17,791 nt of DNA, taken from Pseudomonadota bacterium (GTDB lineage Bacteria; Pseudomonadota; Gammaproteobacteria; Steroidobacterales; Steroidobacteraceae). Under the pieces are notes generated by a model that had not been told where the DNA came from, ran no database searches, and saw only the letters and a program-made list of their open reading frames with translations. Both the position numbers and the translations under genes were made by a program. Positions within the stretch are counted from its first letter, which is position 1; each line of letters begins with the position of its first letter. Below are positions 11,441 to 17,791 of this stretch, piece after piece. The stretch is taken from assembly GCA_023433465.1 (NCBI GenBank), contig JAEZCR010000063.1:1-17791 (forward strand), written 5' to 3'.

Positions 11441-13132
11441 TCCGGCGCGCGCCTTCTGTTCGGGAGTGCCCGCCATCTGCAGCATCTCGCGCGCGTGCTC
11501 GCGGGCCTTGCCCGTGATTTCCTTGCCGCCCAGCATGCGAGCGACTTCTTCCACCCGTTCATCCATCGTGAGTTCCGCGATGGTGGTGCGCGTGGTCTTG
11601 CCATCGGTGAGCTTGGACACCCGCAGGTGATGGTGACCTTGCGCGGCCACTTGCGGCAGATGCGTGACGCACAGCGACTGGCCCGAGAATCCGATCGCCT
11701 TGAGTTCGCGTCCGACGATCTCGGCGACGGCGCCGCCCACACCTGAATCGACTTCATCGAACACCATGCAGCGCGAATCCTGCGCCGAGCAGGCGACCTG
11801 CACGGCAAGCGAGAGGCGTGACAACTCGCCGCCGGACGCGACCTTCGCGAGCGGTCGCAACGGCTGTCCCGGGTTCGCGGTCACGCGGAACTCGACCGCG
11901 TCGATGCCATGCGCGGCCGGTTCGCCGCTGGGCTGGGTGATGTCGATCAGGAACCGTCCGCCGGCCATGCCGAGCGTCTGCATGCGGGCCGTGATGTCCT
12001 TGGAAAGCGTACGCGCGCTGGTCTGGCGCGCGGCCGAAAGTTGCGTCGCGAGCTTGCGGTAGATTTCGAGCGCTTCGACCTGCTGCTTCTTGAGCGCGTT
12101 GAGATCGTTGTCGGCGCTCGTGAGCTCCGCGAGGTCCTTCTCGAGCTTTGCGGCGTGGGAGGTCAGCTCGCCCACGGGCACGCGATGTTTGCGGCCCAGT
12201 TCCTCGATGGCCGCCAGGCGGCGCTCGACTTCTTCCTGGCGCGCCGGGTCGATGTCCAGTGTTTCGAGATAACGCGACAACTCGCGAGCGGCTTCGCGGA
12301 TCTGGATCGTTGCCTCGTCCACGAGCGGCACGACTTTCGCCAGGCGCTGATCCACGCCTGACAAGGTGCGGATGCCGGCCAGCGCGCGCGAAGCGGTCGC
12401 ATGTGCATTGCCCTGGTCCGAATCGTAGAGCAGGGCCACCGCGGCCTGCGCCGCTTCGGCGAGACGTCCGCGGTTCGAGTGGCGTGTACGCTCCTCGGTG
12501 AGCGCGGCGACTTCGCCTTCCTTGAGATCCAGCGCCTTGAGCTCGCCGACCTGGAATTTCAGCAGTTCGATGCGCGAATCCCGGTCACGCGCCTTTCCTT
12601 CGAGTTCGGCGGCGCGATTCACGTAGTCGAGCCAGGTCTTGTAGGAGGCGCGCACGGCCTCCGCGAGCTCGACATTCTCGCCGAACTCGTCGAGCAGTTC
12701 GCGCTGCGCGCTCGCGCGCGTCAGCGACTGGAATTCGTGCTGCCCGTGGATGTCCACGATCAACGCGCCGACGTCGCGCAACAGCGAGAGCGGCACGGAT
12801 ACGCCGTTCAGATAACCGCGCGAACGCCCATCGTTCGCGATCACCCGGCGCACGGTGAGCTCGTCGTCGGCTTCGACGGATTGTTCGGCGAGGATTTCGC
12901 GCAGCGCCTTGGGGCTGCCGCTGACGTCGAACGTCGCCGAGAGTTCGGCCCGCTCGCATCCCGCGCGGACGACTTCCGCGCCGCCCTTGCCACCGGCGAG
13001 CAGCGCGAGCGCATCGACGATGATGGATTTTCCGGCGCCGGTTTCGCCCGTGAGCACGGTCAGTCCCGCACGTACCTCGAGCTCGATCAGATCGATGATT
13101 GCGAAGTCACGAATCTGCAGATGGGTCAGCAT
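11426..13132 (-). CDS. recN: DNA repair protein RecN
   Basis: A 568-residue SMC-like ATPase that acts early in double-strand break repair by recombination. The Walker A motif is GETGAGKS at residues 29-36. Long coiled-coil arms span about 150-380, rich in Glu, Arg, Ala and Leu. The C-terminal head carries the ABC signature VASGGELSRLSLA (431-443) and Walker B MVFDEVDSGVGG (456-467). QHEFQSL near 131-137 is also typical of the family. The length is slightly above E. coli RecN (553) because of a basic tail. Its ATG is three bases after the nadK stop, so it is coupled to nadK. No LexA-box-like sequence (CTGT-N8-ACAG) is seen in front of either gene. Confidence 0.97.
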   Translation of the reverse strand: MLTHLQIRDFAIIDLIELEVRAGLTVLTGETGAGKSIIVDALALLAGGKGGAEVVRAGCERAELSATFDVSGSPKALREILAEQSVEADDELTVRRVIANDGRSRGYLNGVSVPLSLLRDVGALIVDIHGQHEFQSLTRASAQRELLDEFGENVELAEAVRASYKTWLDYVNRAAELEGKARDRDSRIELLKFQVGELKALDLKEGEVAALTEERTRHSNRGRLAEAAQAAVALLYDSDQGNAHATASRALAGIRTLSGVDQRLAKVVPLVDEATIQIREAARELSRYLETLDIDPARQEEVERRLAAIEELGRKHRVPVGELTSHAAKLEKDLAELTSADNDLNALKKQQVEALEIYRKLATQLSAARQTSARTLSKDITARMQTLGMAGGRFLIDITQPSGEPAAHGIDAVEFRVTANPGQPLRPLAKVASGGELSRLSLAVQVACSAQDSRCMVFDEVDSGVGGAVAEIVGRELKAIGFSGQSLCVTHLPQVAAQGHHHLRVSKLTDGKTTRTTIAELTMDERVEEVARMLGGKEITGKAREHAREMLQMAGTPEQKARAGKRKA

Positions 13133-13135
13133 GCT

Positions 13136-14032
13136 TCACTCGGGATGTGAATTGAAACCGCCGCGTCCCCAATGGAGCTTGGAGCGCAGCAGGCGGTAGT
13201 ACTCGAACTGGTTCGGATGCAGCAGCGTGATCTTGCGCTGCGTTGGATGGATCTCGAGCCGATCGCCCGGCATGAGCTCGGCGAGCGGTACGCCATCGCA
13301 GGTCACCTGCGCGCGCGTGTCCGGGCGGTCGATGAGTTTCACCGCGATGACCGAGCGTCCCGAGACGACGATGGGACGATCCGACAACGTGTGCGGGCAG
13401 ATCGGCGCGACGACGAGCACGTCGAGATGGGGGGCGACGATCGGGCCACCGCACGAGAGCGCATAGGCGGTCGAGCCCGTGGAGGTCGCGACCACGAGGC
13501 CATCGCCGCCGTGGGTGTTCACGTACGCACCGTCGATCCAGGTCTCGAAGTCGAGCATGCGTGCGGTTTCCCACTTCTGCAGCACGACGTCGTTGAGCGC
13601 CAGCGACTGCGCGGTCACGCCACCGGCGCCGACGATGCGCGCTTCGAGCAGCGCACGCTCGTCACGCTCGCAGCGGCCTTCGATTGCGGCGTCGACCGAG
13701 CCGAGAATGTCCTGCGGCAGGACGTCCGTGAGGAATCCGAGGCGGCCACGGTTGATGCCGATCAGCGGCACGCCGCGATGCGCGACGAGCCTCGCGGCAT
13801 AGAGGAGCGTGCCGTCGCCACCGATCGCAATGACCAGGTCCGCGCGCTCGGCGATCTGATCCTCTGCGACGCGCTCGAAGAGTCCCTCGGGCGCATTCAA
13901 CTCGTCGGACGCCGGCAACAGCGCCCGCACGCCGCGCTTCTTGAGGTGCGGCAGCAGGAGCAATGCGGACTCGGCGACACGGGAATCGCTGAATCGGCCT
14001 ATGAGCGCGCAAGCTTGCGCCGGTAGTGCCAT
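13136..14032 (-). CDS. nadK: NAD kinase
   Basis: A 298-residue cytoplasmic enzyme that phosphorylates NAD to NADP using ATP. The catalytic glycine-rich motif AIGGDGTLL places GGDG at residues 71-74, with D73 as the expected base. The substrate motif is ALNDVV (N147-D148), where many homologues have Asn-Glu. The second conserved region is GGDGLVVATSTGSTAYALS (175-193) followed by GGPI. I chose the ATG at 14032 because it gives a length close to E. coli NadK (292). The frame is open to an ATG at 14071 that would add 13 atypical residues. It heads a nadK-recN transcript and diverges from hrcA. A candidate promoter ends 5 nt before the chosen start. Confidence 0.95.
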   Translation of the reverse strand: MALPAQACALIGRFSDSRVAESALLLLPHLKKRGVRALLPASDELNAPEGLFERVAEDQIAERADLVIAIGGDGTLLYAARLVAHRGVPLIGINRGRLGFLTDVLPQDILGSVDAAIEGRCERDERALLEARIVGAGGVTAQSLALNDVVLQKWETARMLDFETWIDGAYVNTHGGDGLVVATSTGSTAYALSCGGPIVAPHLDVLVVAPICPHTLSDRPIVVSGRSVIAVKLIDRPDTRAQVTCDGVPLAELMPGDRLEIHPTQRKITLLHPNQFEYYRLLRSKLHWGRGGFNSHPE

Positions 14033-14037
14033 GCTGC

Positions 14038-14066
14038 CTTGTAGCATGCGACATACAGTTGGCCAA
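14038..14066 (-). promoter_or_regulatory. Candidate sigma-70 promoter of nadK-recN
   Basis: On the minus strand TTGGCC (14066-14061) and TACAAG (14043-14038) are 17 bp apart, each matching four of six consensus bases. The -10 ends 5 nt before the ATG at 14032. An AAGG overlapping the box is too close to be a convincing Shine-Dalgarno. Confidence 0.35.
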
Positions 14067-14114
14067 TGCACTGAATCTCATTGAAAACTGCCGAATGGCG
14101 CAGGGTGAGATTTC

Positions 14115-14143
14115 TTGACTGGCCGGGTGGGGCTCAGTAGGTT
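14115..14143 (+). promoter_or_regulatory. Candidate sigma-70 promoter of hrcA
   Basis: TTGACT (14115-14120, five of six) and TAGGTT (14138-14143, three of six) are spaced exactly 17 bp. The -10 ends 6 nt before the GTG start at 14150, so the transcript would begin at or beside the start codon. No CIRCE inverted repeat is present in this gap. Confidence 0.4.
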
Positions 14144-14149
14144 TTCGCC

Positions 14150-15211
14150 GTGGCTACCGAATTTCACGAAGACGCCCTGTCGGAGCGCGAACAACTGCTG
14201 TTGCGCGTGCTCGTGGGCAGCTACATCCGCGACGGTCAGCCCGTGGGCTCGCGGGCGTTGTCACGCGAGTCGGGCCTGGCGCTGTCGTCGGCAACCATCC
14301 GTAACATCGTCGCGGACCTCGAACAGTTGGGGTTTGTTAGTTCGCCGCATACGTCGGCCGGGCGCATTCCCACGGACAAGGGCTACCGCTTCTTCGTCGA
14401 TTCCCTGCTGAAGGCCCGTCCACCTGTCGACGACGATCCGGCCTTCGAGGAGCTGCGCAAGAAGCTCGACGCATCCAACGAAGACCCGAAGTCGCTGGTC
14501 GCGGCGGCTTCCCAGCTGCTGTCGAACGTGACGCGCCTGGCGGGTGTCGTCACGTTGCCTCGCGCCCAGCAGGCGTCGATCACGCAGATCGAATTCCTCG
14601 GGTTGTCGGACAATCGCGCGCTCGTCGTGCTCGTGTTCAACGATCGCGAGGTCCAGAACCGCATCATCCAGCTCGAGCGTTATCACTCCGCGGACGAACT
14701 CCGGCGCGCCGCCAACTTCCTGACCGAGCGCTGCCGCGGCAAGACGCTCGCGCAGGTGCGCGCGGAGATCCTGCGCGAGATGCACGAAGCGCGCGAAGGA
14801 ATGAACGCGCTCATGAAGGACGCCATCAACGTCGCGGAGCGTGTGTTCAAGTCCGACGAAGCGAGTCGCATGGAGTATGTCATCGCCGGCGAAACCAACC
14901 TCATGGGAGCCGGCGAGCTGTCTTCGGTCGACAAGCTGCGCCGGCTGTTCGAGGCCTTCAACGAGAAGCGCGACATCCTCAACCTGCTCGACCACAGCCT
15001 GCGCGCCGACGGCGTGCAGATCTTCATCGGCCAGGAATCGGGCTTCCGCATCCTCGACGACTGCAGTGTCGTCACGGCGCCGTACAGCGCTGACAACGAA
15101 GTCGTCGGGGTCATCGGCGTGATCGGTCCGACGCGCATGGCATACGAACGTGTCATTCCCATCGTCGACGTCACGGCCAAGATCCTCGGGGCGGCGCTCG
15201 GCCGCCGCTGA
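14150..15211 (+). CDS. hrcA: Heat-inducible transcription repressor HrcA
   Basis: A 353-residue repressor of chaperone genes that binds CIRCE operators and needs GroEL for activity. The N-terminal winged helix shows REQLLLRVLVGSYI, QPVGSRALSRESG and SSATIRNIVADLEQLGF (about residues 12-65). SPHTSAGRIPTDKGYRFFVD is a HrcA hallmark. The C-terminal GAF-like domain ends with VIGVIGPTRMAYERVIPIV, also diagnostic. It starts with GTG at 14150; only TAGG at 14138-14141 could serve as a weak Shine-Dalgarno. It heads the order hrcA-grpE-dnaK known in Xanthomonas. HrcA is absent from E. coli, so this gene separates the organism from the enterics. Confidence 0.96.
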   Translation: MATEFHEDALSEREQLLLRVLVGSYIRDGQPVGSRALSRESGLALSSATIRNIVADLEQLGFVSSPHTSAGRIPTDKGYRFFVDSLLKARPPVDDDPAFEELRKKLDASNEDPKSLVAAASQLLSNVTRLAGVVTLPRAQQASITQIEFLGLSDNRALVVLVFNDREVQNRIIQLERYHSADELRRAANFLTERCRGKTLAQVRAEILREMHEAREGMNALMKDAINVAERVFKSDEASRMEYVIAGETNLMGAGELSSVDKLRRLFEAFNEKRDILNLLDHSLRADGVQIFIGQESGFRILDDCSVVTAPYSADNEVVGVIGVIGPTRMAYERVIPIVDVTAKILGAALGRR

Positions 15212-15229
15212 TTTCTCGGCACTTTCCGA

Positions 15230-15257
15230 CTTGATTCCCCGAAGGCGGGCCCAACAT
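15230..15257 (+). promoter_or_regulatory. Possible sigma-32 promoter of grpE
   Basis: CTTGATT (15230-15236) resembles the heat-shock -35 CTTGAAA, and GCCCAACA (15249-15256) resembles CCCCATNT, with about 12-13 bp between. The -10 match is partial. It lies in the 102-bp gap between hrcA and grpE, about 60 nt before the grpE start. Confidence 0.35.
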
Positions 15258-15313
15258 CGGCCGCAGACTTTTTGCCGTTCGTTCCCAAGTTACTGATTTT
15301 ATTGAGGTCATTG

Positions 15314-15880
15314 ATGAGCGATCCGAATACCGATCCCAACATCGCAGGCTCGGAAGACAAGACCACGGTGTTGCCGGAAACGGCGGTGGCGCTCGTCGAG
15401 ATGGAACGGCTCCAGAACGAGCTCGCGGCCGCCGAGGAGCGTGCGAAGAATCACTGGGAGCAGTACCTGCGCTCGCTGGCCGAAATCGACAACGTGCGCA
15501 AGCGCGCCGCGAAGGATCTCGAGAACACGCGCCAGTTCGGCATCGAGAAGTTCGCGCAGGACCTCATCGGGGTGAAGGATTCGCTCGAACTCGGCCTCGC
15601 GACGCTGCAGAAGGAAACCGCCGGCAATGCCGATGTCGCGAGCCTGATCGAGGGCCAGTCGGCGACGCTGCGGCTGCTCGCGAAGGCGTTCGAAAAGGCG
15701 CAGATCGAGGAGATCAATCCGGAAGCTGCGCCATTCAATCCGGAACTTCACGAAGCGATGATGACCCAGCCGTCAGACGCGCCGCCCAACACGGTGATCG
15801 GCGTGATCCAGAAGGGTTACCAGTTGAACGGAAGATTGCTGCGGCCGGCGCGCGTGGTCGTGTCGGCGGCGCAGAGCTGA
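15314..15880 (+). CDS. grpE: Nucleotide exchange factor GrpE
   Basis: A 188-residue cochaperone that releases ADP from DnaK and acts as a thermosensor. After an acidic disordered start comes the long dimerising helix (about residues 28-95), including HWEQYLRSLAEIDNVRKR. The C-terminal beta domain carries the family signature FNPELHEAMM and IGVIQKGYQLNGRLLRPARVVV. I chose the ATG at 15314 because GAGG (15304-15307) lies 6 nt upstream. A longer frame from 15272 would add a hydrophobic 14-residue stretch not expected for GrpE. It lies between hrcA and dnaK, with promoter-like elements on both sides. Confidence 0.97.
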   Translation: MSDPNTDPNIAGSEDKTTVLPETAVALVEMERLQNELAAAEERAKNHWEQYLRSLAEIDNVRKRAAKDLENTRQFGIEKFAQDLIGVKDSLELGLATLQKETAGNADVASLIEGQSATLRLLAKAFEKAQIEEINPEAAPFNPELHEAMMTQPSDAPPNTVIGVIQKGYQLNGRLLRPARVVVSAAQS

Positions 15881-15893
15881 TCTAGCGGGGATT

Positions 15894-15921
15894 CTTGAAA
15901 CATTGGACGCGGGCTCCACAA
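15894..15921 (+). promoter_or_regulatory. Candidate sigma-32 promoter of dnaK
   Basis: CTTGAAA (15894-15900) is a perfect heat-shock -35. After 13 bp comes CTCCACAA (15914-15921), which keeps the C-rich start of CCCCATNT but not its T positions. It is followed 44 nt later by the dnaK start. This suggests that dnaK has its own heat-shock promoter in addition to readthrough from grpE. Confidence 0.5.
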
Positions 15922-15965
15922 ACGGGGCCACGAGTCAGATCAAAAAGTTCTATCGGAGAGTAGTC

Positions 15966-17791
15966 ATGGGCAAGGTTATCGGCATCGATCTGGGCACGAC
16001 GAATTCCTGCGTCGCGATCATGGAAAGCGGGAAGCCGCGTGTCATCGAGAACAGCGAGGGCGATCGCACGACGCCGTCGATCGTCGCGTTCACCAAGGAC
16101 AACGAGGTGCTGGTCGGTCAGTCCGCCAAGCGCCAGGCCGTGACGAATCCGCAGAACACGTTGTTCGCGGTCAAGCGTCTCATCGGCCGCAAGTTCGACG
16201 ACGCGGTCGTGCAGAAGGACATCAAGATGGTGTCCTACAAGATCGTGAAGGCCGACAACGGCGACGCGTGGGTGGAAGTCCAGGGCGAGAAGAAGGCGCC
16301 GCCGGAAATTTCCGCGCGCGTGCTAATGAAGATGAAGAAGACCGCCGAGGATTTCCTCGGTGAGCCGGTGACCGAAGCGGTCATCACGGTGCCTGCCTAT
16401 TTCAATGACTCGCAGCGCCAGGCGACCAAGGACGCCGGCCGCATCGCGGGTCTCGAAGTCAAACGCATCATCAACGAGCCGACCGCGGCGGCGCTTGCTT
16501 ACGGCCTCGACAAGGCCGGCAAGGATCGCAAGATCGCGGTGTATGACCTCGGCGGCGGTACGTTCGACATCTCGGTGATCGAGATCGCCGACATCGACGG
16601 CGAGCGCCAGTTCGAAGTGCTGTCCACCAACGGCGACACTTTCCTCGGTGGTGAAGACTTCGACCTCCGCATCATCAATTTCCTCGCGGATGAGTTCCTC
16701 AAGGAGTCCGGCGTCGACGTGCGCAAGGACCCGCTCGCCGTGCAGCGCCTGAAAGAGGCCGCCGAGAAGGCGAAGATCGAACTGTCCTCCAGCCAGCAGA
16801 CCGACGTGAACCTGCCGTACATCACGGCCGATGCGTCGGGTCCGAAGCATCTCAACATCAAGCTGACCCGCGCGAAGCTCGAGTCGCTGGTCGAAGAGCT
16901 GGTCAAGCGCACCATCGAGCCCTGCCGCATCGCGTTGAAGGACGCGGGCGTCGGCACCCAGGACATCGCCGAGGTCATCCTCGTCGGTGGCCAGACGCGC
17001 ATGCCGCTGGTGCAGAAGTACGTGAAGGAGTTCTTCGGCAAGGAGCCGCGCAAGGACGTGAACCCGGACGAAGCCGTCGCCGTCGGCGCGGCGATCCAGG
17101 GTGGCGTGCTCGCGGGTGAAGTGAAGGACGTGTTGCTGCTCGACGTGACGCCGCTGTCGCTCGGCATCGAGACGCTCGGTGGCGTGATGACCAAGCTCAT
17201 CGAGAAGAACACGACGATCCCGACCAAGACCTCGCAGACGTTCTCGACCGCGGACGACGGCCAGTCGGCCGTGACGATCCACGTGCTGCAGGGCGAGCGC
17301 GATCGCGCAGCCGACAACAAGTCGCTGGGCAAGTTCGACCTCACGGACATTCCGCCGCAGCCGCGCGGCATGCCGCAGATCGAGGTCACGTTCGACATCG
17401 ACGCGAACGGCATCATGCACGTGACCGCGAAGGACAAGGCCACGGGCAAGGAACAGAAGATCGCCATCAAGGCGTCTTCGGGCCTGTCCGAGGAAGAGAT
17501 CAAGCGCATGGTCTCGGATGCCGAGGCGCATGCCGAGGAAGACAAGAAGTTCCGCGAGCTCGTGGATTCCCGTAATCGCGCGGATCAGCTGGTGCACGCC
17601 GTCGAGAAGTCCCTCAAGGATCTCGGCGACAAGGTCGATGCCGCCGAGCGCGCGAAGGTAGAGTCCGCGCTGTCGGATCTGCGCAGTGTCCTCAAGGGCG
17701 ACGACAAGGGCGCCATCGACAAGAAGGCCGAGGCGCTCATGCAGGCCTCCGGCAACATCGCGCAGCAGGCCGCCGCCGCCCAGGCGGGCGG
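15966..17791 (+). CDS. dnaK: Chaperone protein DnaK (3' end outside window)
   Basis: The first 608 codons of the Hsp70 chaperone, which binds exposed hydrophobic segments in an ATP-driven cycle with DnaJ and GrpE. The nucleotide-binding domain shows IDLGTTNS (residues 7-14), K70, the AYFNDSQRQATKDAG region and DLGGGTFD with T199. The linker VLLLDV starts at residue 389, the same position as in E. coli. The substrate-binding domain and helical lid follow. No stop is reached; the sequence breaks in the Ala/Gln/Gly-rich tail, so about 30 residues are missing. The ATG at 15966 has GGAG (15955-15958) 7 nt upstream. dnaJ would be expected next. A long opposite-strand frame under dnaK is a shadow. 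Confidence 0.98.
   Translation, partial: MGKVIGIDLGTTNSCVAIMESGKPRVIENSEGDRTTPSIVAFTKDNEVLVGQSAKRQAVTNPQNTLFAVKRLIGRKFDDAVVQKDIKMVSYKIVKADNGDAWVEVQGEKKAPPEISARVLMKMKKTAEDFLGEPVTEAVITVPAYFNDSQRQATKDAGRIAGLEVKRIINEPTAAALAYGLDKAGKDRKIAVYDLGGGTFDISVIEIADIDGERQFEVLSTNGDTFLGGEDFDLRIINFLADEFLKESGVDVRKDPLAVQRLKEAAEKAKIELSSSQQTDVNLPYITADASGPKHLNIKLTRAKLESLVEELVKRTIEPCRIALKDAGVGTQDIAEVILVGGQTRMPLVQKYVKEFFGKEPRKDVNPDEAVAVGAAIQGGVLAGEVKDVLLLDVTPLSLGIETLGGVMTKLIEKNTTIPTKTSQTFSTADDGQSAVTIHVLQGERDRAADNKSLGKFDLTDIPPQPRGMPQIEVTFDIDANGIMHVTAKDKATGKEQKIAIKASSGLSEEEIKRMVSDAEAHAEEDKKFRELVDSRNRADQLVHAVEKSLKDLGDKVDAAERAKVESALSDLRSVLKGDDKGAIDKKAEALMQASGNIAQQAAAAQAG

Noticed and set aside
14040..14149. CIRCE operator or LexA box between nadK and hrcA
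   Set aside because: I looked for TTAGCACTC/GAGTGCTAA and CTGT-N8-ACAG. Only fragments such as GCACTG occur, without the matching half.
16323..17597. 424-residue minus-strand open frame under dnaK
   Set aside because: Long antisense frames opposite dnaK are a well-known artefact of codon bias in Hsp70 genes. The predicted protein is His/Arg/Leu-rich and low in complexity.
1..17791. Mobile elements, integrases, CRISPR arrays, restriction or defence genes
   Set aside because: None of the proteins or repeats fits. Despite tmRNA being a common integration target, no integrase or duplicated 3' end is next to ssrA.

Overview
The window is GC-rich, densely packed chromosomal DNA from a gammaproteobacterium. 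The best sign is gene order. The block ssrA-smpB / ratA-rnfH / bamE / recN-nadK / grpE-dnaK is the order known from E. coli and its relatives. Here fur lies between bamE and recN, as in Pseudomonas and Xanthomonas, and hrcA precedes grpE-dnaK, as in Xanthomonas. An origin among the Xanthomonadales, Nevskiales or Steroidobacter-like lineages is my inference; no rRNA or other decisive marker is present. I see no insertion sequence, prophage, CRISPR array or foreign-looking island.

Layout. Positions 1-1145 hold the last codons of an upstream gene and a 351-residue coiled-coil protein of unknown function. It runs tail to tail into prc (tail-specific periplasmic protease, minus strand, 1147-3270). 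Positions 3373-4493 hold three small unknown genes: a three-helix membrane protein, a 70-residue soluble protein and a membrane protein with two or more helices. Positions 4502-8783 form a plus-strand metabolic run: a Gfo/Idh-type sugar dehydrogenase, a DsbA/FrnE-type thioredoxin-fold protein, an FAD-linked D-2-hydroxyacid dehydrogenase, N-carbamoylputrescine amidase and a small two-EF-hand protein. The last three are tightly spaced or overlapping.

Positions 8802-9671 carry the trans-translation pair smpB and ssrA (tmRNA, minus strand). The tmRNA encodes the tag ANDDNYALAA and a genomic CCA end. Divergent from them are ratA and rnfH. The rnfH 3' end overlaps the opposite-strand bamE gene by 110 bp. 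bamE and fur diverge from a 41-bp gap. fur ends at a clear intrinsic terminator facing recN, which is coupled to nadK. From 14150 the heat-shock block hrcA-grpE-dnaK begins, with sigma-32-like promoters before grpE and dnaK. dnaK runs off the window about 30 codons before its expected end.

How the genes work together: several act in protein quality control. tmRNA and SmpB tag stalled products, Prc degrades proteins with exposed nonpolar C-termini including ssrA-type tails, DnaK and GrpE refold proteins, HrcA represses chaperone genes, and BamE helps outer-membrane protein assembly. I found no convincing new system. The observations most worth checking are several genes with -10-like boxes 5-8 nt before the start codon and no Shine-Dalgarno (possible leaderless mRNAs), a hairpin covering the ribosome site of the coiled-coil gene, the rnfH/bamE coding overlap, and the EF-hand gene coupled to the amidase gene.
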